DNA from: Gnetum montanum
Lineage: Eukaryota; Streptophyta; Gnetopsida; Gnetales; Gnetaceae
Reading direction: 5' to 3'
DNA length: 64,000 nucleotides
Assembly (NCBI GenBank): GCA_015680685.1
Contig: MNCI01010839.1
Span: forward strand, 247,740 to 311,739
The notes under the pieces were generated by a model. It did no database searches. It saw nothing but the letters and a program-made list of their open reading frames with translations, and was not told where the DNA came from. Position numbers and translations under genes: made by a program. Numbering within the stretch: the first letter of the stretch is position 1; each line of letters starts with the position of its first letter. Shown here in pieces: positions 11,786 through 23,465 of the stretch.

Positions 11786-12689
11786 CCTAGTTGGATGCTA
11801 TGTCCTGTTGCTCCCTAGGCCTATCTAGCTAGATTAGTTGGTCTAGAAGCCTTTGGTTTACCTGTGTCAAAGGTATGTAAATTCCAGGAGTGGGAACAAA
11901 CTCCTTCCCATTGTAGTAAGCAAACTCGAAGCTACATTTATCTTCGAGTTCGTGTACATCCAAAGGCAAGTTTGCCTGAACCTTTGAACAGAGGAAGCTA
12001 TAGCGCTCGTGTTGCTAGGCCAAGTCCTCAGGTCCTTGGTTTTGGATCCTAAGGAATCAACATGTTTATTGCATTAGGTTCAACATTTTTTCGGCACCAG
12101 TGATGCCTTGAACAATGATGGGAATCTCAACGTTGAAGTTGCTGGCAACGATAGTTGCGGAAGTCATTGTTACTAAGCTAGATAGTTTTGCAAATAGAAA
12201 AAAGTAAAGAAATCAAATGGCTAAATAGTTTTGTGAATGAGAAAAATGAAAAGTTGGAAAGCAATCAAAAAGAATGCTTTATGTCTTGCCGGGCTCCCGA
12301 GGAACCATCGAGGCAACTGGCCTATACCACAAGATGTGTAAACAACCGCAAAAGGGTGCCACGTTTATCCTAGTACGTGATAGGGTACAAAATGCATGCA
12401 AGACCACCATAAAAAAAAGGCAAGTCAACTAGCAACTGAAGGCTTTGTGTCTTGTAGGATTCCCAAGGAACCATCGAGGTAACCGATCTGCACCCCACGA
12501 TGCATAAACAACCACATACGGGTGTCAAGTTTATGCTAATGCATATTAGGGTGCAGAAGGCTTACAAGACTACCATGATACACGGAAAAGGCACCCAAAA
12601 AGGGCCTTCCTTCTACCACCATAAAAATTGTAGCAACCAAAAATGTCAGTGGCTAGAAAAGAAACACCAAGGGATCATCAGTCATTGAT
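11786..12689 (-). other. 5' leader of copy A between LTR and gag
   Basis: No coding signal beyond the gag N-terminus is seen. The stretch contains a two-copy tandem repeat (12276-12576). The primer-binding site cannot be placed with confidence. Confidence 0.5.
12276..12576. repeat. Two-copy direct repeat in the A leader, period about 165 bp
   Basis: A block of about 135 bases is repeated: 12276-12410 (starting TTTATGTCTTGCCGGG, containing GGAACCATCGAGG) and 12441-12576 (starting TTTGTGTCTTGTAGG, containing the same GGAACCATCGAGG). Both end with CAAGACCACCAT or CAAGACTACCAT. The copies differ by many substitutions, so the duplication is old. Confidence 0.8.
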
Positions 12690-14234
12690 AGTCTTGACCC
12701 CATTTCCCTGGGAGGGCTGTGCTAGATGGGATAAAAACAAGGTGCCCTAAATGGTCTGGTCGACCAGACAGGGACTTAGTCAGTGTCTATATAACCTTTT
12801 GCAATGTGTAATTTGAAAATGAAATTGACAGCATGAAGTAATGCTTGAACGTAAAAGAAAAAGGTAGAAAATAGAGTAAAATGCAAATGATAAGTAAGAG
12901 ACAAAGTAAAATGCAATTAGGAAAGTGCACCACTTCAAAGCTATGACCTCGCTCTATCAGGATGCATACAATTGGTTGCACAGTGTTGGGAAGTGCAGAG
13001 ATCCTGAGAGTAACCAAGATGTGTAGGGAAACAAGGCTGTGTGCTCGAATGTAGACTCAGTCATCAACAATGTGAAGTTCTACCAAGGTGGTAGAGAAGA
13101 ACAGAATGGAATGCCAACTGAAAGCGCTAACTATCTCCAATTCCAGATAGAAAGCTTACAATGCTTGAGGTTACAATGCTAACTTTTTTGCTTGTCAGCC
13201 AACAAAATTGTTAGCCAACTAGATTGCCCAGAGAGTTAGAGAATGAGGAAGAGAGCTAGTGTACTTGAGAGTGCAAGAGCTAAAGAGAGTTTAAGCATCA
13301 CTCATTGGGGTATTTATAGGACCAAGGATGGGCAAAAGATGCAGTTTGAATGCCACATCCCTTGGGCCTATGCTGACCTAGCTATGCTGCACGTACCTGC
13401 ATGACTATTGGATGAGCCTACCATGCCATTATTACAAACTTACCCTGTCATAATTATGTTGTCAAAGAAATGGTGCAATTAGGTGAGGTACATTAATTTC
13501 GCGTAATTTCTTGCCACGTTTTGCTATGCCTTGTAGCACAACATATTTGGCATGGCATAGCACCTTGTTACGTTGTGCTATGCTACGCAACATAGCGTAG
13601 CATAGCAGAGCCACCGGTTTGAAGCAAGAAACATGCATTGTGTCCTGTTGCATGCGTTAGAAACCTTTGGAGCACGTTGACTGTTTGTCATATTTTTTCT
13701 ATACTATGCTATGCTATGTAGCGTATCATAGCATAGAAATTGGCCTTAGTCACAAAAAACGTCGCCAATCTGTAAACTTTGCCTTTTGCACTATGAAACT
13801 TGTGAACTTGTTGATCCCGCCCTTTGAGTTGCCTTCTGTCACTTTCGCAAAATTGCTATGCCTCGTCGTGCCTTGTAGCTTAGCATAGCGTAGCAGCAAA
13901 CATGACTTGATTTTTCCAAGTTCGCCGCTTTCTGATGGAAGTCGACATTGCCAAACGACTTGAAGTTGGGTGAGGGGACTAGTTTTCCAGCTCTTTCTAC
14001 ATTGTGCTACACTGCATAGCATAGTGTAATGTAACACTGCTTCTGCAAACATCTCCTAAAGTTTGCTATGCTACATGGTCTAGTGTAGCATAGCAAGAAT
14101 CCTTAACTTAGAAAACTTGCCGAACTGGATAGTCTGAACATCAGAGCATCCATCTCCTGAAGAACTACTGTAACGCTGTGTGAATTGCAAAGGCCTGGTG
14201 AAGTAAGCATGCCTTCAAATTTTGGGGTATTTCA
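12690..14234 (-). repeat. 5' LTR of copy A, minus orientation
   Basis: Read on the minus strand it begins TGAAATACCCCAAAATTTGAAGGC at 14234, equivalent to the Z LTR start, and ends near 12690 with the same AGACCATTTAGGGCACC and CAGCACAGCCCTC-like block as the Z LTR end. A reverse-strand TATA box lies at 13311-13318. Dense CATAGCGTAGCATAGC-type motifs fill 13540-14100. No polypurine tract precedes it, as expected for a 5' LTR. Confidence 0.75.
13311..13318 (-). promoter_or_regulatory. TATA box of the A 5' LTR
   Basis: The minus strand reads TATAAATACCCC, placed as in the Z LTR. It would start the gag-pol transcript of copy A. Confidence 0.6.
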
Positions 14235-14839
14235 AAAGTGATGGCCAAGGCCATAACAATGACATTCATTGCATGGAAATGGTAGCGACCATGGCCATTG
14301 AGGTGTGGTGACCATGGTAACAACCCTAATGAATAAATCAAACAACGTAGACACACGTAGCATTGTAACTTACCAAGTAGATGGTGCTTCCATTCATTCC
14401 TCAATGCATGCCTAGTGAGATGTCGTAGGGTCCACTTCCCTTCATCTATATTAGCAAGACCTTGATTCCTATGTTCGGTTCTATGAGCCATTGTCCTGCT
14501 AACAAACTAGGGTGTATTGACCGCTACGCTACAACTACTACATTGTCTCTTAGCCTGAACCATGCTACACTCTAGGTGTTATCTCTTATAGTAAAAGTGA
14601 CAACATTACCATGGCTAATCCCCTATTGATAGCCTATAGGGCTAAAGCACCTATTACTTTCTGGGGTGTTCCATGTCTTGTGCATAACGCGGGACATTCC
14701 ACGTCCCACGCATGACACAAAATGCCAATGTCTATTGTAGCGTAGCATGGGACACCCCTTGCCTACTATAGTGTAGAATATGGTTGCAGTGTAGCATGAT
14801 AATGCACCAAAATTTCCACCTCATTTTCATAATTTTTCC
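14235..14839 (-). other. Non-coding stretch, probably the region upstream of the lost antisense gene of copy D
   Basis: No gene is seen. It carries GTAGCGTAGCATGG-type motifs like those ahead of exon 1 in copy A and adjoins the dyad array of copy D. A short inverted pair, GGGGTGTTCC at about 14672 and GGGACACCCC near 14750, frames a stretch with repeated GGACATTCCACGTCCC-like sequence. Gag, protease and the antisense gene of D are absent. Confidence 0.4.
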
Positions 14840-15145
14840 TAATAATGGTCTACTACAACCTTAAACTAGCAACCTTAACTTATGACTTTGCGCAGTCACA
14901 GTCTGCTACAACCTTAAACTAGCAACCTTGAATTATGATTTTGCACAATTATGATCTACTACAATGTTAAACTCAAAATTATGACTTACAATGTTGCATG
15001 GTTACAGTCTGCTACAACCATAAACTGGTAGTTTTCGGCATGTAATTTTGCATGGTCACAGTTTGCTATGACCTTAAACTGGCAACTCTTTAACCTTGCA
15101 TGATTTCTTTGCACATATTCATTACATGTTGCTATCTTAAATAGG
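14840..15145 (-). repeat. Dyad-motif array ahead of pol (copy D)
   Basis: About five copies read on the minus strand as GCTAGTTTAAGGTT followed by GTAGTAGACC or GTAGCAGACT, with leader and spacing as in the other arrays. It sits immediately before pol of D, as the array at 2630-2975 does for A. Relative to pol it is antisense, as in the other copies. Confidence 0.75.
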
Positions 15146-15229
15146 TATCACTTGACTTTGTTTGTTTGCTTATTATGGCAAGTTTGATTGGAAAAATCGC
15201 TATAAATGAGGATCTCCATTCACCCTTAA

Positions 15230-18200
15230 TTCTTACAAGGCCCCATGGCAAACTCAGGAGGCACTTGAACATAGAGTTGGTAGACTTAAATCTTTCCCCT
15301 TATGATACTGACATAGCATCCTTAGAAACATCCTTGGACTAGCCTAAACATCTAGTCAAAACTCTAGATTTAGAGGCTAGTGATGTAACTAAGGATCCTC
15401 TTATCAAAATCCCCATCACCACATCTAAAGGAAAGGCAAAAACATTAAAAGTTAGCTCATCACTAGAGTCACATGTTAAACAAAACATCTCTAGAGTCCT
15501 CAATGATAATTCCAAAGTGTTTTCATGGTCATATGAAGATATGCCAGGTTTAGACCCATGCATCATATAGCACAATATCATACTAGACTCACAAGTCAAA
15601 GCGGTCAAACAAAAGGCCCGCAAGATCAAACTAGAGTTTGCCTTAGCTGTATGTGGCGAAATCACTAAACTTTACTAGGCTGGGTTCATTCAGGCGGTTG
15701 ATTATACGAAATGGGTATCAAACATTGTAGTTGTTTTCAAGAAAACTAGGGGTATAAAAATATGTATAAAATTTTGGGATTTGAACAAGACAATGATTAA
15801 AGATGATTTTCCATTGCCTAGCATCGACCAATTCATCAATACTACGGTAGGTCATGCCTTACTATCCTTTATGGATGGATTTTTAGGCTATAATCAGATC
15901 CGCATAAACCCATAGCATTAGCTAGTAACTACCTTCATGACCCCTTAGGGAACTTTCTACTACACAATGATGCCATTTGGGCTAAAGAATGCAGGAGCAA
16001 TGTATCAACGGGTGATGACTTACATCTTTAGTTACTATCTTTTAGAGAAGTTAAATGATTATGTGGATGATATAGCTGTTAAATCTGAAAAATCTACTAA
16101 TTATGAAAATGACCTAAACTTGGTCCTTCAATGTTGTCTTAGGCATGAACTTCACCTCAACCCCAGAAAATATGTTTTCAGAGTCAAAATTGGATGCATG
16201 CTAAGTTTTGTAGTATCAGAAACGGGAATACGTGTGGACCCCGATAAAGTTAAGGCCATCGTTAACTTGGCACCACCTACAAACCTTAAAAAGTTACATG
16301 GGCTATAGGGTAGGGTACAATTCATACAAAAATTTATTGCAAGGTTAATGGATAAATTACATCCAATGCAACACTTGCTTAAAAAGGGAGTCAATTTTGA
16401 ATGGACCAACTAATGCCAAGAAGCTTTCGATAACTTAAAGAAAGAGCTTATTCAGCTCCCCACTATTTATCCTCCCCAGAGAGACAAACCTTTCTAAATT
16501 TATCTGGACACTTCAGACATGTCTATCACTACTTTTCTATGCAAAAATAGGAATGATGGTTCCAAAACCCCTTTCTACTACCTGAGCCATTCGTTGGTAG
16601 CCTATGAAGAAAAATACAATGAAGTTGAGAAAAATTGTCTTGCTTTAGTGTTCATGCTTAAAAAATGGAGGCATTACTTGTTTCAAAGCCAAGTAAACAT
16701 TATTTGCAAGAATAACATACTTTAGGCTATTACAACCAATATATACAAAAGTAGCAGGATAGCTCAATGGAAAGCCATAACTGCAGAATTTGACCTACGC
16801 TATATAGCACAGTCATCCATAAAGGATCAATAAATAGCCACACAACTTATGGCTTCACCTACCAATGACCAAGTAATGATAGAACCTAAGTTCCCAGATG
16901 AGCATATTAGTAGCATAAGCCCAGTACCTACAAACTTTGAAGCCATCCTACATTTCGATGATGCCTCAACTACACAAGGTGGTAGTGCTGCCATTGTTCT
17001 CACATTTCCCTCTAGGGAGATCTAACCTTTTGCATCTCACTTCACATTCCTTTACACAAATAATGTAGCATAATATGAGGGTCTTCTTAGGGGCATTCTA
17101 GCAGCTCAAAAGTTGGGGATTCAAAGTTTAGCAATTCAAGGCGATTCACAACTGGTCATCAACCAAGTTACAGAGGTATACGCTTGCAAAGCACAAAATT
17201 TGCAACCTTACTATGATTTAGCTAAATACTTACTAAAGTATTTCACAACCCTAGATGTCCAACATGTGTCTCACAATGAAAACACTATAGCATATGCACT
17301 AGCCATGATAGCGCTAAGTATGCCACCACACATGTTTGCTACTTTGCCTGCTTCGATAGTGAAGCACACCAACCCCATAATTCACACAATACACATCACA
17401 TATGTAAGTGTAGCTCACACAAAATAGTGGTATGATGACATTAAAACATACCTCCAACATGATGAACCCCCACACAACCCAACACCTACCCAAAAGGATG
17501 CAGTACGAAAACGAGCACGGCAATATGTCCTCATAGGAGATAAAACTCTATGAAAACACTATTATGATGGGATATTGCTAGCTTGTGTTACAGGGGAGGA
17601 AGCACAAAAAAATCATTGATGAGGTTCATGAGGAACTATGTGGAGGGCACATAGCTCCCAGGTCTATGGAAGTAAAAATTAGGTGTCAAGGCTACTACTG
17701 GTCTCATATGGAACGTGATTGCATTACCAAAGTAAGGATATGTAATGTATGTCAATGTCATGGCAACCTCATACATGTGTCACCTACTGAATTACATACA
17801 ACACAAATCACATGGCCATTTCAATGTTGAGGACTAGACATTGTAGTACCCATTACACCTAAGTCTTCTGCAGGGCACAGTTTCATCATTACCACAATTG
17901 AGTACTTTACAAAGTGGATAGAAGCCATTCCTCTTAGAAATACAATGTCCCAATAGGTTTGCAAGTTTATTTTAGACAACATAGTGACACGATTTGGCCT
18001 TCCCATAACTATTGTTACCGACAACAAGCCATAATTTAGTAGCGCAGAAACCAAAGCCTTTTGCAAACGTTTTGGTATCAAACATTCTTTCTCATCACCA
18101 TATTACCCCTAGGAAAATGGCCAAGTAGAGGCTACCAATAAAGTCATCATCAACCTTTTGAAGAGGATGCTTAGTAGTAGCAAGAGGTGATGGCATGAGC

Positions 18201-18670
18201 AAATCCTCTATGCTCTTTGGGCTTATTGCATGACATGCAAAATAGCTACAGGTAAAACTCCATATAGTCTTGTATATGAATCTAAAGTGGTGTTACCTCT
18301 TGAATTTTAGGTCCCATTACTTCAAATGATCCTTTCAAACATCATGGATGAGGCTCAAAACAACAAGTCAAGGATCATTAACCTTGACTCTATAGAGGAG
18401 GAGCGTGCCCAAACACTTAGCTACATCGAGTGGTACCAAGACAAGAAACAACGAAAACCTCACTGTAATTTTCACCAACGACTGTTCAAAAAGGGGGACT
18501 TAGTCCTCAAGGCTGTTTGTGAACCTGTGAGTAAATTCTTAGCCAACTTGGAAGGCCCCTTCATATTTACAAAAGCATATGAGAATGGGGCATTCAAATT
18601 GCCTGACTTGGATGGCAACGAGTTTGCAAACCCTATCAGCCATTTGTACTTGAAGCCATACTCTGCTTAA
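15230..18670 (+). pseudogene. Pol of copy D: RT, RNase H, second RNase H and integrase, decayed
   Basis: Domains in order: pre-RT (RPHGKLRRHLNIEL; SWSYEDMPGLDP at about 15530), RT (15690-16310, MPFGLKNAGAMYQRVM and the catalytic YVDD at about 16050), Ty3 RNase H (16480-16730, PFYYLSHSL, EKNCLALVF), a second RNase H-like domain (16945-17310, LHFDDAS, IQGDSQLVINQVT), integrase zinc finger (17620-17770, HX3 spacing then CNVCQC), integrase core (from 17826; DNKPXFSS; GQVEATNK near 18120) and the GPF/Y module (GPFIFTKAYENGAFKLP, 18556-18606). The frame is broken by many TAG stops and one indel in an A-run near 17611. Two RNase H domains place it in the Tat lineage. It would copy and integrate the element. 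Confidence 0.9.
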
Positions 18671-18674
18671 CATG

Positions 18675-19065
18675 CAAAATTACACCAAACATAAAGCAAG
18701 GTAAGCATAGATAGTCTACTATGACTATAAACTGGCATAGATCATCTGCTACAACATAAAATTGGCACAAAATGTCCACTATGACATTAAACTGGCACAG
18801 CATGTCTTTGGGCCATGACATAAAACTAGCACCCACAGATTGTCCTTGGGCCACGATGTAAAATTAGGACCCACAACATGGTCTGCTATGACCTTAAACT
18901 AGCCATCCCCCATTTTCTTCAAAGTTAAACTTGCACAATAGTCTACTGGAACCTTAAACTAGCACATCAATCTACCAAGACCTTAAATTGACACATCATG
19001 GTCTGCTAGGACCTTAAACTAGCATATTCAATGGTCTACCAGGACCTAAAAGTAGATTCACAATG
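18675..19065 (-). repeat. Dyad-motif array after integrase (copy D)
   Basis: About ten copies on the minus strand. Arms differ from unit to unit but pair within a unit: AGTC/GACT near 18713, TGTC/GACA near 18775, GGTC/GACC near 18880, 19005 and 19033, usually with a 6-base spacer. The leader reads GCTAGTTTAA or GCCAGTTTA. It begins about 10 bases after the pol stop. Confidence 0.85.
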
Positions 19066-20448
19066 TAGCACCTCCTAGCTCACACATGTGATCTTGTGAA
19101 CAAGCGAGCGTGCATATCTTCAAGCTTCATAAGCAAAATGGGGTGAAACGTGGTAGTTTTAAAATGAAGTTCATGCTACTAAGAAAAAAACCCTTTGGGA
19201 AACATGTAGCATCGTCATCCCTGGCATCTTTCTAATCTTCTAGAGATGTCGTTTGACATCTTGCTAACCTTCTGTAGCTATCATTACCACTGCTAATCAC
19301 CTTGGTCATAGCTCTCACCATTAGCACCTACTACTAGAGTCCTAGTACTATTGTGGCCTAGCCACAATACTGCCATCCTCTAACCCTCACCATAATTAGA
19401 GTCCAAAAAAGCATTCAGCTATTAGGCTTCTCACATTGCAACTGGACTTTATGATGCTTGCCTTTGGTGGGGATTCCTGTGCACCTACATCATCATCACT
19501 CCTAGCCTCTTTAGTGCTCATTTTTGGTCAGGCTGATGAAACTTTTTGGCTTGCTGCTACTGAAGCCTACACTGGCCTTCCTGCTTTGGACATTGCACGT
19601 GTCAGACATAGCACTTGCCACCTTGAAAATGTCCCAGGCAAGTAGGACTTTGCCCTCACTTCACACGATCGTTGTTTTTTTTGGCTTTCTCTTTGTTGTG
19701 TTTGTAGGGTAAGAGCCAGGATGGCATCATTCATGAATGCATTCACCACAAGAACAAGGCACTACATTACTCCAAAGTACCCACTTGAGAGTGCATATTG
19801 TACTCTCCCTTCAGCCAACTTAATCTCCATTCCTATACTTACAATTTTTGACACCTTCTTCACAAGTTTTCCTAATGCACATAAAGCCCTTTTACATGTC
19901 CAACTGCCCAACCCATGATGGATGTAATGTAGCTCATCCTATGGGNTCTATAGACTAGTCATAGCCCCGCAAGGATGTAACACAAACTCATCCCGGGGAG
20001 GAAACACCTATGCTACAGTGATGACAAGGTTTCCTTCAAATGAACATGGGTGTGTGACAAAAATACAAAATGTAAAAGCTCAAAAAAAAAGATGATGAAA
20101 ATGAAAAATGAAAAAATGAAAAAATCACCAAGTTCCCAAAATAGATGGCACAGTTGCTTTGCAATAGTCTTAGCTTTGGATCAACCACCTCTAAACACTC
20201 CAATGAGAGGTCAAAATCCAAAGGGAGAAGCCACTCAAGTGTGACAAATCCCTCATAAGCATTCTAACAAGGGACCACACTATGGCAACGGCTCATGATA
20301 ACACATCCTATACCTTTCCTTTTCCTTAGCCCAATTTCCTCAAACTCATCCACTTTCCCTATCATACTTAGCTCCCCTAGCACTCCCAAGCATAGAAAAG
20401 GATTATCTAAGTGGGCATTGACAAATGGTGTGCATGTCATGCTCAACA
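19066..20448 (+). other. 3' untranslated region of copy D
   Basis: No coding sequence that I recognise; a 69-codon open frame near 19436 has no recognisable motif. One ambiguous base lies at 19946. The final 120 bases resemble the end of the Z 3' untranslated region before the LTR. Confidence 0.5.
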
Positions 20449-20525
20449 TGGTGTTTCATGTTCTTTGTCGATGTCTCTCAGGCATATCCTCCAGACGTCA
20501 ACAAAGAGGAGCCATTGAAACCATC
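20449..20525 (+). repeat. Inverted repeat at the polypurine tract/LTR junction (copy D)
   Basis: Left arm ATGGTGTTTCATGTTCTTTG, right arm CAACAAAGAGGAGCCATTGAAACCAT. The purine-rich ACAAAGAGGAG followed by TGAAACC at 20516 marks the polypurine tract and LTR start. Confidence 0.7.
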
Positions 20526-20984
20526 AATTTGGGCAAGGACTTTCGCAAGTATATTATCATGTTGGACTACACAAAAAACATGGCACCCCATAAGTCCTAA
20601 TGCCTGCAACGCTAATTCCAAGCCTATATTTTACCTTCTATAGCATAATTAATGCATCACCTAGTCATGAGGCTATTTTGCACAAAATTAGCACTAAAAG
20701 TAGACCATGCAGTCTGGTAGGGTTGCAGGCTTGCTACACTTTCTAGCTTGTCCAACTTGACAAATGCCTCGGATGACAGTTCATCCAAAGTGCTAAGCTA
20801 GGAGCTATTGAAGGTGTTTGGGATAGACTAAATAGTTCAAAAAAATTTCTAACTAAGAGGCCCACTACGCTGAACAACGTAGTAGGCCATGTGGTGCTAA
20901 AACTATTGCAAGCGTTAGACCAAATGCAGAAGATGCAGTTGGTAGATGTTCATCCCTCAAGGATGCCCTCCCTGCTTCATCCTT
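20516..20984 (+). repeat. Truncated LTR of copy D
   Basis: It starts TGAAACCATC after a polypurine tract and contains CACTACGCTGAACAACGTAGTAGG, similar to the motif class of the A and Z LTRs. It ends where the duplicated B-type segment begins at 20985. Only the first 470 bases remain. Confidence 0.5.
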
Positions 20985-21252
20985 GATGCCAAAGCCATGC
21001 AACTAGATGCTTCTTGACCATTTTGGATATGAGTACTTGGTTTTGAGACAACTACCTTCCCGCCTGGGGCTTACATGGGAAGTGCCAAGAGTCTCGCTCT
21101 TTTTTTTTTTTAAGAAATCGTAAACTTTGCATTGATTTTGTACTCATGTGCTACAGTATGTGATAGCATGTTCAAATTTTTGGGTGTACTGGATGTATCA
21201 GAGGTGTGACTGAATATAATGTGTTGGTGAGCGGATAAGGAATGAGTCGGTG
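20985..21252. repeat. Direct repeat X', copy of 22911-23176
   Basis: It starts CAAAGCCATGCAACTAGATGC and ends GGAATGAGTCGG, with a T-run near 21100. It matches 22911-23176 with only scattered differences. The second copy lies in the 3' untranslated region of element B. This one lies beyond the B LTR, directly abutting an 18-base primer-binding-site sequence. Confidence 0.9.
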
Positions 21253-21256
21253 AATG

Positions 21257-21274
21257 GCCCTCCTTCTAGCGCCA
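21257..21274 (-). other. 18-base primer-binding-site sequence outside the 3' LTR of B
   Basis: The minus strand reads TGGCGCTAGAAGGAGGGC, identical to the genuine site at 37399-37416 and at the same 5-base distance from the LTR end. It is followed at once by repeat X' instead of a gag leader. The tRNA species is not assigned. Confidence 0.8.
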
Positions 21275-21279
21275 ATTTC

Positions 21280-22469
21280 TGTACCGCCTAAAATCGTCGA
21301 TTTCCGGCTGGAAGGAAATAGAGACAGCGGGATCGTAGGATGCACACAGAAGACCCTAACTTTTCCTGAGGGTGAGTTGGAATGCACGAAGGTAGAGTAC
21401 CTTGGGTGGTCCGCACGCGGATCAGACCAGGATTTACCCGCACGTATGCTGAAGTGCAATACGCTGGGTTATGCATAAACGACGTAACGGGTGCAAACAA
21501 GAGCGTAAACAGCGTAGCAGATATGAACCGGGCGTAAATGTAAATGAGTGCAAATAGAACACATGCAAGAAATTAGTGTAAACTGTAAAAAATGGTATTA
21601 CAGAGTCAAAGTACGGTGCACCGGTCTAACGCAGTTGTGATGAACACAAGGCAGACGAAAAGCCCCGGTGGATGCAGGGATGACTCGGCTGGTTCACACG
21701 ATAGGTGGGGCATAGAGACTGTGTGCACAGCGTACAGGGCTTTCCAGCGTAAGAGGGTTTTAGCTTTGGTGCACAGCGTAAATGTCTCTAGTATGCTCTG
21801 GGATTTTTGCCAACCGTCCTGGGTGAAGTGGAAAAGCGGGGTTTTTATACCTGTTGTTATGCTAGACTTGGGTTAGGAGACACGTGGCGCGTTGACCGAA
21901 TGCATAAAATTTATAAATATACAACATATTACATCTTTTGGGCATAGACTCTTGGCGTATACGCTGGGCGTATATGCTAGATGTGTTGGGCATACGTGCT
22001 GTGGACGCTGGGCGTACACGCTGAGCGTAGACGTTGGGCGTACACGCCGAGCATAGACGTTGGGCATATATACTGATGGTTGCTGACTTGCTTCAATTCT
22101 TGCTCTTTGGTGCTATCTTCATTCTGTCTTGGCAACTCCATGTCGGGCGTATACATTTTCCGTACCCGCCGAGCCTACATGTGAAGTGCACATCAGGCGT
22201 GTAAGTTGGACGTCTACGCTGGGCATATACACTGGGGATGTTGGGCGTATACGCTGGGCGTGTACGCTATTTATGTTGGGCATATATGCTGGGCGTATAC
22301 GCTATTGATGCTGGGAATATACGCTGGTACTGCACACTTAGTGAAAATTAAGCCTTTTGATTCCCAAAGTTGCAATGTGCGACACCAAATGTAGCTGTGG
22401 TTGTTAGTGGGTCCCAGGGACCTGCTTCTTGCTGGGGAAGTACCAAGCTTAAAATTTTATGGTGTTTCA
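21280..22469 (-). repeat. 3' LTR of element B
   Basis: On the plus strand it runs from TGTACCGCC to GGTGTTTCA, so the minus-strand LTR begins TGAAACACCA and ends GGTACA. It contains dense GCGTATACGC-like palindromes (21950-22330) and a reverse TATA box at 21842-21849. It pairs with 37422-38550. Confidence 0.9.
21842..21849 (-). promoter_or_regulatory. TATA box in the 3' LTR of B
   Basis: The minus strand reads GGTATAAAAACCCCGC. The same sequence stands in the 5' LTR at 37984-37991. Confidence 0.65.
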
Positions 22470-22539
22470 TTGGCCTCTCTTTGTTGACGCTTGGAGGAAT
22501 CGACCCGAGAAGCGTCGACAAAGAAGTGCAAAATACCAC
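22459..22539 (-). repeat. Inverted repeat at the polypurine tract/LTR junction (copy B)
   Basis: Plus-strand arms ATGGTGTTTCA...CTTTGTTGACGCTT and AAGCGTCGACAAAG...ATACCAC flank a loop of about 17 bases. On the minus strand the purine tract AACAAAGAGAGG lies directly before TGAAACACC. Confidence 0.75.
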
Positions 22540-23465
22540 AAGCAACTTGATATAGACTTTGTTCTTTGCCATTTGACTAGACGTCATCGCACCGTGTTGA
22601 GTAGTACATGGGATCAAAAAAGGGAAATATGTAGCTGATAGGAGGAAAGAGATTATGGGGATTGGCGACTCCCCAAGAAATTATGCTAGGAGATGGGGTG
22701 CTTAGGTGTGCGGCATGCGGGTCCTTGTCAATAGTCATTGTTTAGCAGACTCGGAGTTCAGACATGCGATGTGCGTTCTTTGGCAGAACAAGGCTCCTGG
22801 TTAGTGTTCAAGAGAACTTGTTGGCAAGACCAAAGCCACGGGAGGATGTGTTACATTCTTTAGAGGAACAGGGCCCATGTTTAATGTTTAGGGGGACCTA
22901 TTGGCGGAGATCCAAAGCCATGCAACTAGATGCTTCTTGGCCGTTTTGGACATGAGTACTTGGTTTTGAGACAACTACCTTCCCGCCTGGGGCTTACATG
23001 GGAAGTGCCAAGAGTCTCGCTCTTTTTTTTTTTAAGAAATCATAAACTTTGCATTGATTTTGTACTCATGTGCGACAGTATGTGATAGCATGTTCAAAGT
23101 TTTGGGTGTACTGGATGTATCAGAGGTGTGACCAAATATAATGTGTTGGTGAGCGGATAAGGAATGAGTCGGAGAATGGGGATGTACTAGTGAACAATTT
23201 GATTTAGTCTTGTCATGTGTGCTGTAAACATTGTCCCATCTTGCCACTTGCGATGAGATGCATTCTTGTGCAAAAACCTCTGGGTGTGATCCTGCAAACA
23301 CAACTCCAAGGAGACAAGAAAACCATGAGTGAATAATCGAGCTTAGACTTACACAGCGGTAGATTGTATGTCAATAGTAGCAGCGTTGGTAGAATCCTCT
23401 AATGGTGGGTGATGCAGTGGTGAATGTTAGATGTGGCGGCCGATTGATGAACCAGAGATGAACTT
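22540..23465 (-). other. 3' untranslated region of element B
   Basis: Non-coding, between the post-integrase dyad array and the polypurine tract. It contains direct repeat X (22911-23176). Nothing else is recognised. Confidence 0.6.
22911..23176. repeat. Direct repeat X, copy of 20985-21252
   Basis: See X' at 20985-21252. The two copies bracket the B LTR, its extra primer-binding-site bases and 440 bases of the 3' untranslated region. Confidence 0.9.

Noticed and set aside
19436-19918. Small plus-strand frames downstream of copy D pol
   Set aside because: They lie in the 3' untranslated region, overlap each other in different frames and resemble nothing known.
21254-21876. Open frames within the B LTRs, repeated at 37392-37964
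   Set aside because: They recur only because the LTR is duplicated, differ in stops between copies and lack coding signals.
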